Assembly (NCBI GenBank): GCA_905221605.1
Contig: CAJNDS010000979.1
Coordinates: 758,319-812,318 of the forward strand
Direction of reading: 5' to 3'
Origin: Symbiodinium natans
Taxonomy: Eukaryota > Sar > Dinophyceae > Suessiales > Symbiodiniaceae
DNA: 54,000 nt
Shown: positions 8,779 through 18,617 of the stretch, one piece after another
Position numbering within the stretch: position 1 is the first letter of the stretch
Layout: every line of letters starts with the position of its first letter
Program-made: the position numbers and the translations under genes
Notes under the pieces: generated by a model
Databases searched by the model: none
Told to the model about the DNA's origin: nothing
Seen by the model: the letters and a program-made list of their open reading frames with translations, nothing else

Positions 8779-9500
8779 ACCCAGCAAGGTGGTGTTGCCT
8801 GACTTGCACCTCAGAGACCCTCTTCTCATCATCATCCTAATGTAGGAGCCTCGCCCTGAACCCCCAACCCTAAACCCTCCCCAAACCCCTTTCGAAGGCA
8901 TTGGCACCCGAAGAGGTTTAGGTTTAGTGGTTTCGGGTTTTTGGGTTTCAGCGTTCCCCCCCTCCCCAAAGTTTGCCAAAGCCAACAGCAAGAGGAGTAG
9001 TTGAAAATGCTGTTGATGCCCTTGCGCCTTTGAATCCTTCCTGCCAATGTTGTCGTGTGAGTCCGAAAAGGACAATTTCAATGCTGGGTTCCGGCAAAAA
9101 GTCAGGAAGGCCTTTCCCAATCAAAACCCACGGACTGCATGGGAAAGCGTCGCTGCAGGGCCAGACCCTGGGCCCTGAAAAACCGTTAGCCGACAAGGCC
9201 CATTAAACCCAGCAAGGTGGTGTTGCCTGACTTGCACCTTAGAGACCCTCTTCTCATCATCCTATTGGGGGAGCCTCGCCCTGAACCCCCAACCCTAAAC
9301 CCTCCCCAAACCCCTTTCGAAGGCCTCGGTGCCCGAGGGGTTTCGGGTTTCAGCGTTTCAGCCTTCCCTCCCCCTCCCCCCCCCGCAAAGTTTGCCAAAG
9401 CCAACAGCCAGGGCAGTACATGAAGCCGTCATTCCGAAAACCCCAAGCAAAGCTGTTGATGTCCTTACGCCTTTGAATCCTTCCTGCCAATGCTGTCGTG
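8687..9500 (+). repeat. Tandem duplication of a unit of about 420 bp
   Basis: The block from GTCAGGAAGG through GAAAAACCGTTAGCC, a CCCTAAAC-containing spacer and CCTTTGAATCCTTCCTGCCA occurs twice (about 8687-9063 and 9101-9500). Each unit joins a coding-like part to a heptamer-bearing non-coding part. Confidence 0.85.
8973..9206 (+). CDS. Repeated coding unit, copy 2, 77 codons
   Basis: The frame contains PKPTARGVVENAVDALAPLN, PSCQCCRVSPKRTISML and the end QTLGPEKPLADKAH. The downstream copy has PKPTARAVHEAV, then a 7-residue in-frame insertion, then LTPLNPSCQCCR. Substitutions and an in-frame indel between copies favour real coding sequence. Function unknown; the CQCC cluster may bind metal. 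Confidence 0.5.
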   Translation: MPKPTARGVVENAVDALAPLNPSCQCCRVSPKRTISMLGSGKKSGRPFPIKTHGLHGKASLQGQTLGPEKPLADKAH

Positions 9501-9529
9501 AGGCCACGGCCTCCAAAGTATTTACATAA
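9389..9529 (+). CDS. Repeated coding unit, copy 3, truncated
   Basis: It reads PKPTARAVHEAVIPKTPSKA, VDVLTPLNPSCQCCRE and stops at TAA 9527-9529, earlier than copy 2. Either a shortened paralogue or an exon with its donor before the stop. Confidence 0.4.
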   Translation, partial: SLPKPTARAVHEAVIPKTPSKAVDVLTPLNPSCQCCREATASKVFT

Positions 9530-9871
9530 GTCTTGTACAGATGCGAGCGGAGCCTCCCAAGGCCCTTGGTCGGGTTTTCGGGTTTAGGGTTCACCCTAAG
9601 TAGGGCCCAAGGGGGGTTCTGCTCACAAACAGATCAGTCTCCATACCCAATAAAAAATCGTTGGCCCTTTTTGTCTGGACGTCTTCCTTCCAATGACCGC
9701 AAAGATGTGCGCGTCGGAGAATACCACGCAGACAGGGTAAGGCCGCTTTCATTGCAAGTGACCTGCGGTCCTTGTCTGGCCAGGCATGTCGTGAGGTGGC
9801 ACAGTGCCGCATCTATGAAAGAGGAATGGGCAGAAACATGTCCGGGGATCAGTGGCCGGGTTTCAATGGCT
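9530..9871. other. Unique stretch without a firm gene
   Basis: A + frame is open from 9533 to 9949 and includes GRLPSNDRKDVRVGEYHA, but it enters the F9 element at 9872. No start, domain or splice logic supports it firmly. Confidence 0.3.
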
Positions 9872-10002
9872 TACTTGGAGGTTCATAGTACTTATGACTC
9901 AGTGGTAACCGTACATATACCCCACTTATCAGCCCCTTATGTGCCTTAACATGGATAAGTACAGTGATCATTGGGTTAAGAAGTACCATGAACCTCCAAG
10001 TA
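9872..10002. mobile_element. F9 inverted-repeat element
   Basis: TACTTGGAGGTTCATAGTAC is mirrored by GTACCATGAACCTCCAAGTA; the inverted arms extend over about 40 bp on each side. No ORF. Confidence 0.75.
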
Positions 10003-10432
10003 GACCCCTATTCCGAAACTGGGAATCCTTGAATGCAAGGGTTGGGGGGAGAGGGGGGTGGAGCATGTTTAAGTAGGGCTGCCCTGTGTGGTAGTTCTAG
10101 GATTTGTGCGGCTGAAAGGGTTTAAGGGTTTATATGGGGGGGCGTGTGCCCCTCCCGAACCATCACACATCCAGACTGCGCCGGCGTCGTTCTCAACAAA
10201 ACCACGATCATGGCGACCCCAACTAAGCACTTTAGACAACGATAGCCCAGTTCCCTGAATCATGGCCACTGTTCGGGCACGGTATCCTCTAGGTTCGAGC
10301 GGCCGTGTTCTGACAGGGACACCCCCATTGACCGTACTTCATGAATAGACCCTGCCTCCATATTCGCAAGGCCTACCACTTCTATCTGCTCGTATCCTCG
10401 TATGGGGGGCGTACACAAAATCTGACAGTTGT
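10003..10432. other. Unique DNA, no firm gene
   Basis: Short open stretches exist (for example PEPSHIQTAPASFSTKP near 10150), but no domain or consistent splice pair was found. Confidence 0.3.
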
Positions 10433-10433
10433 A

Positions 10434-10485
10434 CCCCAAACCCTAAACCCTAAACCCTAAACCCTAAACCCTAAACCCTAAACCC
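10434..10485 (-). repeat. CCCTAAA array
   Basis: Seven heptamers. Further runs follow at 10627-10660 and 10703-10755. Confidence 0.9.
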
Positions 10486-10539
10486 TTCACCCATGAAACA
10501 CAGAGCAGACCCGAGTCTTCAGAACAACTGAAGCCCAAG

Positions 10540-10627
10540 GAGCGCCATACCCCTCGATGAAGGAATAGATCAGAATCGTAAGTTCTAGAGGCATCCTCAA
10601 AAAGAATTTAAGGTAGACTCCCCTAAG
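10540..10627. mobile_element. F2-like element
   Basis: GCGCCATACCCCTCGATGAAGG resembles the F2 left end and AATTTAAGGTAGACTCCCCT the right arm. The preceding frame THETQSRPESSEQLKPK is protein-like. Confidence 0.4.
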
Positions 10628-10904
10628 CCCCTAAACCCTAAACCCTAAACCCTAAACCCATCGACTCCTTACTCTATGGGGGTATTGAGCCGTCTGGGGA
10701 GCCCTAAACCCTAAACCCTAAACCCTAAACCCTAAACCCTAAACCCTAAACCCTAAGCCTTAAAAGAGTGACTGCCAAGGAACGGGCTGACCCCTGAGGC
10801 CATGGCTCAACTACAGGTGCGCGTCCGTGAGAGACTGTTCTCCTTTTGGATCCTCTGAGCCATGTAGGGTTTGGGGCTTAGGGCTTAGGGCTTAGGACTT
10901 AGGG

Positions 10905-10985
10905 TGTAGGGTTTAGGGTTTAGGGTTTAGGGTTTAGGGTTTAGGGTTTAGGGTTTAGGGTTTAGGGTTTAGGGTTTAGGGTTAG
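10905..10985 (+). repeat. TTTAGGG array
   Basis: About ten perfect copies preceded by GGGCTTA variants. Confidence 0.95.
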
Positions 10986-11544
10986 GAACCTTCTGTTCCT
11001 GTTGTTGTCCGGGGCAGGTTCCCTTTCAATTTCCCTGGGTGCCCCTCGAACTTTGGGTGGCCCATGTCGTTGGGGGTTGTTCCCACAGTCCCTTCTAGGT
11101 AGCTTGTAAACAGGAAAGGACTCCCTGAACAAGAAGACCCCTCCCCAAAAGGCCCTTAGATTGGGTCATGCCTTAGAGCTGGGTTTCCTACTTAGGGCTG
11201 TTTTGGGCTTTGTGCTTCGGTCCACGCCACATCTGAAGGATTTAGAGGGTCAGAGGGGTTTATCCCAATCAAGGGCCCCTCTTTTTTTGGTTTGGGGTGG
11301 GGTGGATTTTCTAACGATTCCATATCATGTCGGCTTGCGCGCCGCACATGCGGTGTGACGTGGGCTATGGCCGTCTTCTTTTTTACTGTCCTTGTACTCC
11401 GTTGGTGAAGGGACCTGTCCGAACAGTGTACACTTCTTTTGGGGCTTATGAACTCAACAACTAAGTGGAAGCTGCGAAGCTTTTAAACCCTAAACCCTAA
11501 ACCCTGAACCCTGAACCCTGAACCCTGAACCCTGAACCCTAAAG

Positions 11545-11618
11545 AAGCTTTGCGACAGGCTCAGATCCAGCAGATGGGCTTGGCCGCGGGCATGGGCGCA
11601 GGCGCTGAGGCGAGCATG
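11545..11618 (+). CDS. Probable exon, Gln/Ala/Met-rich
   Basis: The exon follows directly on a CCCTGAA/CCCTAAA tract (CCCTAAAG as acceptor) and is followed by G|GTTTGC. It reads ALRQAQIQQMGLAAGMGAG and AEASM, a helix-forming low-complexity segment typical of coding sequence. An F2 element starts 28 bp downstream. The parent protein is not identified. Confidence 0.45.
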
Positions 11619-11645
11619 GTTTGCTGGATGCGAAAGAATGGGGTT

Positions 11646-11751
11646 ACCCGGAGAGCCCAATACCCAGCACGGAGTCTACCTTAAATGGATACTAAGCATC
11701 CCAATATCATTCAAGGTATATTCCTTAGCTAAGTTATTCAGGGTTGCCGCG
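11646..11751. mobile_element. F2 element
   Basis: ACCCGGAGAGCCCAATACCC at the left, the motifs TCTACCTTAAATGGAT and AAGGTATATTCCTTAG inside. The right end TTATTCAG could be an acceptor for the open stretch that follows (AAKCPLAPALKQHPVG). Confidence 0.55.
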
Positions 11752-11940
11752 AAGTGTCCCTTAGCGCCTGCGCTGAAACAGCACCCCGTAGGGGCTGGTG
11801 CCGTGTTAAGTTAGCTCAATTGGACCTGTCCCTTAGACTCACTCTAGGGCCTTGCTCTCTCAAATATTGAAGGAAGTAGGAGGGTCCTTGGAGCTTCACG
11901 GCTGTCATGCAAATGCAAGTTAACAGGTTATGATTGAGCA

Positions 11941-12534
11941 TGACATACTGGAAGCTGTCTCGAACCTGTCGCCAATCAGTCGCACGCCGGTCCCACTTTT
12001 GAGAGTTCAGGGTTTAGTGGTTTGAAACGCTTCTCCATGGATTTCAAGTACTAAGATGCAGTTCAGGTATCTACACAAGTTGTGTGGGACGCGATGACAT
12101 GGCCAAACCCCAAATGTTAACCATATTCCGCAGGAAACCATTTAGGATTCCAGCCGGTGCTGTTAGACCTGGGCTGTCGAAAGTTAGGTCGGATCCTTCC
12201 GCCCTACAAGGGCATTGCAGCTTTTTTGTTTTCTGTATGACATACTGGAAGCTGTCTCGAACCTGTCGCCAATCAGTCGCACGCCGGTCCCACTTTTGAG
12301 AGTTCAGGGTTTAGTGGTTTGAAACGCTTCTCCATGGATTTCAAGTACTAAGATGCAGTTCAGGTATCTACACAAGTTGTGTGGGACGCGATGACATGGC
12401 CAAACCCCAAATGTTAACCATATTCCGCAGGAAACCATTTAGGATTCCAGCCGGTGCTGTTAGACCTGGGCTGTCGAAAGTTAGGTCGGATCCTTCCGCC
12501 CTACAAGGGCATTGCAGCTTTTTTGTTTTCTGTA
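11941..12534 (+). repeat. Perfect tandem duplication, period 297 bp
   Basis: Bases 11941-12237 and 12238-12534 appear identical. Each copy holds a 50-odd-codon frame (MAKPQMLTIFRRKPFRIPAG). Perfect identity suggests a recent event, or an assembly artefact next to the G-run. Confidence 0.9.
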
Positions 12535-12536
12535 TG

Positions 12537-12538
<2 letters not shown>

Positions 12539-12573
<35 letters not shown>
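12539..12573 (+). repeat. Homopolymer G35
   Basis: Thirty-five consecutive G, immediately after the 297-bp duplication. The true length is uncertain for any sequencing method. Confidence 0.9.
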
Positions 12574-12576
<3 letters not shown>

Positions 12577-12722
12577 GCCTTTTCGCACAGGGAACGCGGG
12601 TGTAAAACGTAATTATGAGGGGACCTGATTTGGCACGTCCAACAGGAATCAGAAATAAAAGCTTCTATTCCGAGCCCTCATTTACTTATTGCAAGCATAG
12701 AAGTTGAACCCTAAACCCTAGT

Positions 12723-12826
12723 TGGTGACTTCCCCAAAATATGGTCCCCTTTGGGGGTCCTGATTGTAAGGCGGCCCCTCTTATTTCGGGTACCCAGAAA
12801 AGGGACCCTAACTTAGAGAACTCACC
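12723..12826. mobile_element. F5 inverted-repeat element
   Basis: GGTGACTTCCCCAAA and AGAGAACTCACC are inverted ends. The interior matches 16975-17076 (GTCCCTTT.. and ..GGGTACCCA). Confidence 0.6.
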
Positions 12827-12889
12827 ATTTGGAGCCATTGAAGTTGAGCTTCACTAAGGGATGCCCCTTGTTTGCTCCCAGGTTGCTGG

Positions 12890-13190
12890 GTTTAGGGTTT
12901 AGGGGTTTAGGGGTTTAGGGGTTTAGGGTTTAGGGTTTAGGGCTTAAGGTTTAGGGTTTGGGAACTTCAGGTCTTGTCCCCAACCTCCGCGGCCACAGAG
13001 AACCCGAAGGAGCCACGGCAAGATTGCTCGAAGGGTTTATCGGGTTTAGGGTTTACAGGGCTTGCAGGGTTTCGGGTTTAGGGTTTACAGGGTGTTGGGT
13101 TTAGGGTTTAGGGCTTTAGGGTTTTGGGGCTTCGGGTTTAGGGTTTCTGCTCTAGGGCTTTAGGGTTTAGGGGTTACGCTTTGAGGGATG
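12890..13190 (+). repeat. Degenerate TTTAGGG region
   Basis: Imperfect heptamers with TTTCGGG and TTTACAGGG variants cover most of this stretch. No gene seen; 13200-13390 is unique DNA with no firm exon. Confidence 0.8.
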
Positions 13191-13397
13191 TAAGGTTTAC
13201 TTGCCAGAGGGAATTATAACTGGACTGCAACCTTACCAGGGGGGGGTGTACCCAGAACCCTGTCTAAGCTTAGGAACCCTGAGCCTTAAATCCAACTTAC
13301 AGCTACCATGGAACTTCAAGTAGGGCTTACTTGGAAGCTCTTTTGACTTAATATGTCTACTTCATATCCCTAGAACCCTCTTACAATCAACATAACC

Positions 13398-13528
13398 CAC
13401 CTTCCTAACCCTAAACCCTATACCCTAAACCCTAAACCCCAAACCCTAAACCCTAAACCCTAAGCCCTAAACCCTAAACCCTAAACCCCAAACCCTAAAC
13501 CCTAAACCCTAAACCTAAACCCTAAACC
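13398..13528 (-). repeat. CCCTAAA array with variants
   Basis: About eighteen heptamers including CCCCAAA and CCCTAAG. From 13540 to 14500 further short arrays of both strands alternate with unique DNA; no firm exon was found there. Confidence 0.9.
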
Positions 13529-14506
13529 CTACTCACTAAAACAAACGGGCTCCCATGTAGGGCTTACCGAGTCGCGCCTGTGGGAGGGAGTTTGGGATGG
13601 ACTGAAGATGTGGATCTGAGGCTTAGGGGAGTTTAGGGTTTAGGGGGTTTAGGGTTTAGGGTTTAGGGCTTCGGGTTTCGGGTTTAGGGTTTAGGGGTTA
13701 GGGTTTAGGGTTTGGGTGTCCCTGCAAAGCCCCAAACCCTGTGCAATTGGTAGGTTAGACCGCCGCTAAGACCCTAAACCCCACACCCCATACATTATAC
13801 ATCTTGGGTATTAGGCCCCCCCCCCCCGCCCTCACCTAAACCCTAGACCGCCTATCGAGACGGGGTAGGGGGTAGGGCTTGACGGTTTAAGAGTTTATGG
13901 CTGAGGGTTCAGAGTTTTAAGCTAAGGGTTGAGGGTGTACGGTTTTGTGCTCAGATGAGAAGTTCCATCTCACTTTTGGAGCTGTGTGTAATGGTGTGAC
14001 GCCCCTCAACCCCCAATCCATTGATCCCCCAAACCCCGATGCCTCAAATACCCCTGAGCCCGTCGTCAAGCCCCTGCACAAGGTTGAGGGTTTCGGGTTT
14101 AGGGTTTAGGGCAACTGGCATCTGACTGCCTGAAAGAATCCGCAGCGAAGCCCCACCAGAAACCCCAAGGTCTTCCCTAAACCCCACCCCCCTGAACCCT
14201 AAAGCCGAAAATCTGGAGACTCCCAACGTACTGATGGCACGGCTCGAGTTTATAGTATATAGGCTGAGCTGCACCCTATTCCTTTCCAACAAACAGGCCC
14301 GTACGTCTCCTCGCCCCTACACCTCAAGACCTATGCCCCTAAACCAGAACCCAGAAGCCCAGAACCCCAGAACCCCGGAACCCCAGAACCCCAAAACCCC
14401 AAGAACCCCAAAACCCTAAAGCCCCAAAACCCCAAACCCCCCAAAAAAGACCCTAAACCCTAAACCCCAAAACCCCAAACCCCAAACCCCCAAAGGCGCC
14501 TCCCAG

Positions 14507-14568
14507 TACGCCCATGAGCGGGCTGGAGACGCCAGCGAGTGTGGACCTTTCGGCGGCGCTGGATCCAA
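14507..14568 (+). CDS. Probable 62-bp exon
   Basis: It sits between GCCTCCCAG and A|GTAAGG and reads TPMSGLETPASVDLSAALDP. The SGxETPxxxxL pattern recalls the conserved segment of the spliceosome subunit SF3B2 (SGxETPDxxELR), but the match is short and the following residues differ. Confidence in coding is moderate; the family is only a suggestion. Confidence 0.45.
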
Positions 14569-14702
14569 GTAAGGCTCAGAAAATGGTTTCTGTGGGCTCT
14601 TTGGGGCTTAGGGTTTAGGGTTTAGGGTTTGTGGGTTGCCCGAAACCCTAAACCCTAAACCCAAAACCCTAAACCCTAAACCCTAAACCCTAAACCCTAA
14701 AC

Positions 14703-14747
14703 CCGGCTTCGGCTGAGGACAAGATTCAGGCTCTTTCGCAGCACCTG
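14703..14747 (+). CDS. Possible exon after a CCCTAAA tract
   Basis: The frame reads PASAEDKIQALSQHL followed by G|GTGTCT. No AG acceptor is visible between the heptamer tract and the frame, so its left edge is unknown. It could be the next exon after 14507-14568. Confidence 0.3.
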
Positions 14748-14845
14748 GTGTCTCCAGTCTGCCTGTCCCCCAGCCCTCCCCTAAGTCCCGGACCCTGTCT
14801 AATCCCTAAACCCGAAACCCTAAACCCTAAACCCTAAACCCCATT

Positions 14846-14948
14846 TGGGAGTTTCCGAAATTCGGGGTACCTTCTTGGGGTCCCTATTGAGGGAATCCTA
14901 CTATTTGAAGGTCTTAATTCGGGGTCCCTCATTTTCGCAATCTCCCAC
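14846..14948. mobile_element. F8 inverted-repeat element, complete
   Basis: TGGGAGTTTCCGAAATTCGG mirrors TTTTCGCAATCTCCCAC. Directly right of it lies an acceptor CTGCAG. Confidence 0.65.
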
Positions 14949-14953
14949 TGCAG

Positions 14954-15400
14954 TTGAATCATGTCCCCAATCTCCAAGAATCCACAAACTTCCCCGACTT
15001 TGCCGCTGATAGTTGCAAGGTAGCGTCCCGAGTATCCAAGTCTCGTCCGGAAAGCTTATCCAGTTCTTTCTACGAGTATGCTGGCAATTCGGAGACTGAG
15101 CGCGCATGGGGTTGGAGGGATAGTGAGCTTTGCTCTAGAAATGCTTGGGGGTTTGCGTGTGGTAGGCCAGGTGAATACTTCCAACAGCTGCGTGCCCCTG
15201 GTATCCCACGACTACTACGATTGCCATGCTATGCTGTACAGCCCTCCGAGATGTGGCAACCCGAAAGTCTGAGTGCGCGTGTGGCGAATGTCGTATTCCC
15301 GCTGCCAGTTTGCTGGCCTCACCGGCAATGCGTCGCCACCGGCAGACGCAGCTCCTTGGTTTGCATATTGACAACAAGAAGCCTGAGACGGAAACCCTGA
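14954..15400 (+). CDS. Long open exon, 148 codons, unknown protein
   Basis: The frame starts after CCACTGCAG and is open to TGA at 15398-15400, among the longest frames in complex DNA here. It reads LNHVPNLQESTNFPDFAADS at the start; later segments include SRPESLSSSFYEYAGNSET and WQPESLSARVANVVFPL. An internal donor CAAG|GTAGCG (after residue 22) could end the exon early. No domain is recognised. The minus strand is partly open as well. Confidence 0.4.
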   Translation: MNHVPNLQESTNFPDFAADSCKVASRVSKSRPESLSSSFYEYAGNSETERAWGWRDSELCSRNAWGFACGRPGEYFQQLRAPGIPRLLRLPCYAVQPSEMWQPESLSARVANVVFPLPVCWPHRQCVATGRRSSLVCILTTRSLRRKP

Positions 15401-15755
15401 ACCCTACTGCTGATAGGTTATCTTTCGCCCCTCCCCCCCCCCCCTGTTGTTGATGATGTTTCCGAAACCTCTGTAGAGCTTAGGAGTTAGGCAGCTCGAG
15501 GTCGGCAACCCCTGCGACACCAACACCACAAAACCACAACCCCACGCAACGAAGTCCCAGGCGTTTCGTCCAGACGTCGGTCCTGATGTGAAGCCTGCAG
15601 CATGCACTAACCATAAGCCCTGACCCTGAACCCTAAACCTTAAACCATAAACTAGCCCTAAACCCCAAACCCTCTTCAAGAAACTGAGCCAGCTTCAAGG
15701 CAGGCCAAGCAAAGGCGTGTCGCGGGGTAAGCCGCTCGCGCATTGTAGCCTTTAA
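15401..15755. other. Mixed unique and heptamer DNA
   Basis: Contains a C-run at about 15430 and scattered CCCTAAA-like units near 15620-15670. A minus-strand frame of about 90 codons spans 15404-15679 but crosses the heptamers, so it is not called. Confidence 0.4.
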
Positions 15756-15896
15756 GGGAGGTTACATACTGAACATGGCCCCTTAGCTTCTCGAAAGGGT
15801 TCTGAATCATGGTCCCTTGGGTTTGATAGGGTCTCTAAAGTGTATATAAAGGTTCCCCAAATGAGGGCCCATTTCAAGGGACCATGCAACTACCCT
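15756..15896. mobile_element. F4 inverted-repeat element
   Basis: ACATGGCCCCTTAG on the left and AAGGGACCATGCAACTACCC on the right match the ends of the copies at 36.0, 40.2 and 47.4 kb. Confidence 0.5.
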
Positions 15897-16113
15897 AAGA
15901 CAGCGATCTCAGACTGAATTGAAGGTAGACTTCCGACGCTAAGGCCACAGCGACGATGCCGAGGGTATCATAGGCCAGCACGGTCTTCAGAGTGCGATTT
16001 GAGAGATTCTGAGATGTTTCGGGCTCGCTCTACGCCAGATCAGCTTACAGAAGGAGGGCTCAGTGTTCCATGGAATTGAGCTGTACGCCTAGTTAAGCAT
16101 GTTCCTCCTTCAG

Positions 16114-16214
16114 GGGGATGACGATGAAAGGTCAGAGATGTCTCGTGCGGTGTGTCCTTGGTCGTTTCCGAATCTGGCGCCTGTCCGAGACGAGAATGAG
16201 ATCAAGCCCGCCTA
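16114..16214 (+). CDS. Probable exon upstream of an F3 element
   Basis: It is bounded by CTCCTTCAG and TA|GTATAGG, the donor lying at the left end of the F3 element. It is open for 33 codons: GDDDERSEMSRAVCPWSF then PNLAPVRDENEIKPA. Acidic and protein-like, no family recognised. Joining to the F3 right end (TTAG|GCG) would create a stop, so the partner acceptor is unresolved. Confidence 0.4.
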
Positions 16215-16322
16215 GTATAGGAGCCTTAATAATTGTGAGAGGGGATTGGGGATCATTCTAGTATAAGCATAAACGGGACCCTAAGGGAATACTATTAGTA
16301 GCTACTCCGACCCCTATATTAG
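16213..16322 (+). mobile_element. F3 inverted-repeat element
   Basis: GTATAGGAGCCTTAATAATT mirrors GCTACTCCGACCCCTATATT. Relatives are at 46685-46802 and 46894-46999. It starts with GT and ends TTAG. Confidence 0.65.
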
Positions 16323-16735
16323 GCGACGAGAGAAGTCGCGGGTGGAAGCCACACCAAGTAGGGCCGAAGTGCTCACCTCCTCGAAGCCAACAAACGGCAG
16401 CATGCGGAAACCCTCTAAACCCTAAACCCTAAACCCTAAACCCTTTTTACCCTAAAGTCCCTAGCTTCCCCCCCCCCCCCCGTCCCCCCCCAAAAAAAGG
16501 AAAACCTGAACCCTAAATTCCAACAAAAAAGGAAACCTGAACCCTGAAATCCAGAAAAAGGACAACCTGAACCCTAAATTTCAAAAGGCGGCCCACCGAC
16601 GCTGTTGCTCTGCAGGATGCGCTGAGAAGTCAGTGAGAGACTTGAGATGCTATTGAAGTGCAGGCCTGAGTCTCACACTGCAACGTACATGCATTGGGGG
16701 TTAGGGTTTGGGGGTTTAGGGTTTGTGGTTTGGGG

Positions 16736-16862
16736 TTTAGGGGTTTGGGGTTTGGGGTTTAGGGTTTAGGGTTTAGGGTTTAGGGTTTAGGGTTTAGGGT
16801 TTAGGGTTTAGGGTTTAGGGTTTAGGGTTTAGGGTTTAGGGTTTAGGGTTTAGGGTTTAGGG
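16736..16862 (+). repeat. TTTAGGG array, one of the longest
   Basis: It starts with TTTGGGG variants and continues as about fifteen perfect TTTAGGG. Confidence 0.95.
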
Positions 16863-16916
16863 GTATCTCAACACTGCTTTCATGACAGACCAAGTCACTG
16901 CCGCAGTGCTGAGAAG

Positions 16917-16976
16917 GGTTGTTGGAGTCACGCAAGCGCAGAGATCTTGCTAGTGGAGATGAGAAGCAGCTGCTGG
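16917..16976 (+). CDS. Possible exon ending at an F5 element
   Basis: It lies between GAGAAG and G|GTAGTT, and the donor is the left end of the F5 element. The frame reads LLESRKRRDLASGDEKQLL. An overlapping frame MTDQVTAAVLRRVVGV is an alternative. Confidence 0.3.
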
Positions 16977-17076
16977 GTAGTTCCCTAAACTAGGGTCCCT
17001 TTCTGGGATGCCTTTTAAAAGGGTGCCGCCTTATAATGGGTACCCAAAAAGGGCACCCTAATTTAGGAAACTACCC
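16975..17076. mobile_element. F5 inverted-repeat element, complete
   Basis: GGGTAGTTCCCTAAACTAGG mirrors CCTAATTTAGGAAACTACCC nearly perfectly. Confidence 0.75.
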
Positions 17077-17133
17077 TGCTTGAGCCATGATGTGCAGCCA
17101 CCCAGGCCAACTTTCCTAGCATCCTTTCTCCAG

Positions 17134-17200
17134 GGCCCTGTCTCGGGTCCCCAGAAGACCTGAGGCCCAGGAGACCAACGCTCCTGAGCACTTCCTCTAA
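17134..17200 (+). CDS. Possible terminal exon
   Basis: After CTTTCTCCAG the frame reads ALSRVPRRPEAQETNAPEHF to a TAA at 17198-17200. Short but with a strong acceptor. Confidence 0.3.
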
Positions 17201-17463
17201 CCCTCAGCCAATGTTCAACCCCCACTGGGAGGATGAAGGATTTAGGGCTTCTACTGGCGTAGGTGCTTACTAAGCCTCCCTACCTCCACGAACTCCTGTT
17301 CGTGCGGCTTGGCCAGGCTTCCCTCACTCCATAAGACTTCGTATGTAGTCGCTTCGCAGCTTAGAACTTTGTAAGCACTTCATAGGTAACCCCTGGAGTT
17401 CAAGGACCTCAACCCCAAACCCGAGCCCAAATCCATCAAACCCTCCTCCCTGAACCCCGAAAC

Positions 17464-17694
17464 GCAGAAAACAGGGCCCAGGTGTCAGCGCAAAGACTTG
17501 GTAGCCCAGTGGTACCCTTTAAAGTAACCAACCCCAAAACGGGTGCCCTTCTTCATATGGTGACTGGGCTACGAAGAAGAGCGGCGCGGAAAGAAGGCGC
17601 ACGGACCCGGAGCAGAAGCGGTTTTGCGGAGCGAAAAGGGTTCAAGAGCGCAGGGTTCGGGTTTGTTCAAGGGGTTTGAGCCTCTCCCCTCATA
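17464..17694 (+). CDS. Open segments on both sides of an F6 element
   Basis: Left: RNAENRAQVSAQRL to CTTG|GTAGCC. Right: after CTACGAAG, phase 1, EERRGKKAHGPGAEAVLR and SEKGSRAQGSGLF. Cutting out 17497-17576 (GT-AG) keeps the frame open for about 40 more codons. The unspliced frame is also open, ending VQGV, so splicing is not proven. Confidence 0.35.
17497..17576 (+). mobile_element. F6 inverted-repeat element
   Basis: CTTGGTAGCCC and GGGCTACGAAG; shares the interior with 7401-7498. Confidence 0.6.
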
Positions 17695-17800
17695 ATCCCT
17701 ATATACTTGTATGAAGGACTGCCAGTCTAAGGGGGAACATCCCAAGCTACCCGCAAGTGCATGGTGCGCGCAGGCTGTGAAAACTACGCCTGTTAGCTGG

Positions 17801-17928
17801 GTTTAGGGTTTAGGGTTTAGGGTTTAGGGTTTAGGGTTTAGGGTTTAGGGTTTTAGGGTTTTAGGGTTTAGGGTTTAGGGTTTAGGGTTTAGGGTTTAGG
17901 GTTTAGGGTTTAGGGTTTAGGGTTTGGG
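17801..17928 (+). repeat. TTTAGGG array
   Basis: About eighteen copies with two TTTTAGGG variants. Confidence 0.95.
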
Positions 17929-17940
17929 GCTAGACGCTAG

Positions 17941-18081
17941 GAGGTCAATCCTCAGCATCAAAGAAGACAGAGTCAACTTGAACCACGAAATTTCCGTTGC
18001 GCCAAGAAGGCCTTTGAAGAAAGAGTCTTCTACCTAGAGGACCAAAGGAACCCCAAAAGGGTTCATGGTTCATATACCTGA
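17941..18081 (+). CDS. Probable terminal exon, 46 codons
   Basis: The exon starts 13 bp after a TTTAGGG array, at GACGCTAG|GAG, and is open to TGA at 18079-18081. It reads EVNPQHQRRQSQLEPRNF, RCAKKAFEERVFYLED and QRNPKRVHGSYT. Charge and composition are strongly protein-like. No family recognised. A second frame is open over the first 100 bases but is less convincing. Confidence 0.5.
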   Translation, partial: EVNPQHQRRQSQLEPRNFRCAKKAFEERVFYLEDQRNPKRVHGSYT

Positions 18082-18180
18082 ATAGGAATTATAGAAATCT
18101 CGGGTAGATGACCCCAAGTGTAGGATTTATTGCGTCCCCATGGTTAATTTTGAGAAAGCCGATGGTAGACCTAGAGAAGG

Positions 18181-18420
18181 CGCAGAAAGAGAGACAGAGA
18201 GAGAGAGAGGGGGTACAAGTCTCACGCCGTCTGGACTGTGGATTGGGCGCGCCTTGTGCGCGAGGGGTGCGTGCCTGCACCCTTCAAGCCCCGAAGAAGA
18301 AGAAGAAGAAGATGAAGATGAAGAAGAAGAAGAGGAAGAATAAGAAGAATAATAAGAAGAATAAGAAGAAGAACAGAGAGAGAGAGAGAGACAGCGCGAG
18401 ACTTTGGACGTGCATGTAGA
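18181..18420 (+). repeat. Purine-rich low complexity
   Basis: (GA)n, (GAA)n and GATGAAGATGAA runs surround a short GC-rich stretch at 18218-18288. Confidence 0.8.
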
Positions 18421-18570
18421 TTATATATATATATATATATATACATATGTATGTATGTATATATGTATGTATATGAACATATATATATGTATATATACAT
18501 ATCTGTATATATACATATCTGTATATATATATATGTGTGTGTGTACATATGTATATATATGAGAGAGAAA
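18421..18570. repeat. (TA)n/(TGTA)n microsatellite
   Basis: Alternating TA, GTATGTA and TGTG steps with no coding content. Confidence 0.9.
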
Positions 18571-18617
18571 CCTTTCGGGTCTATTTGGCTTCTTTCTTGT
18601 TTTTTATTATCTATTGA

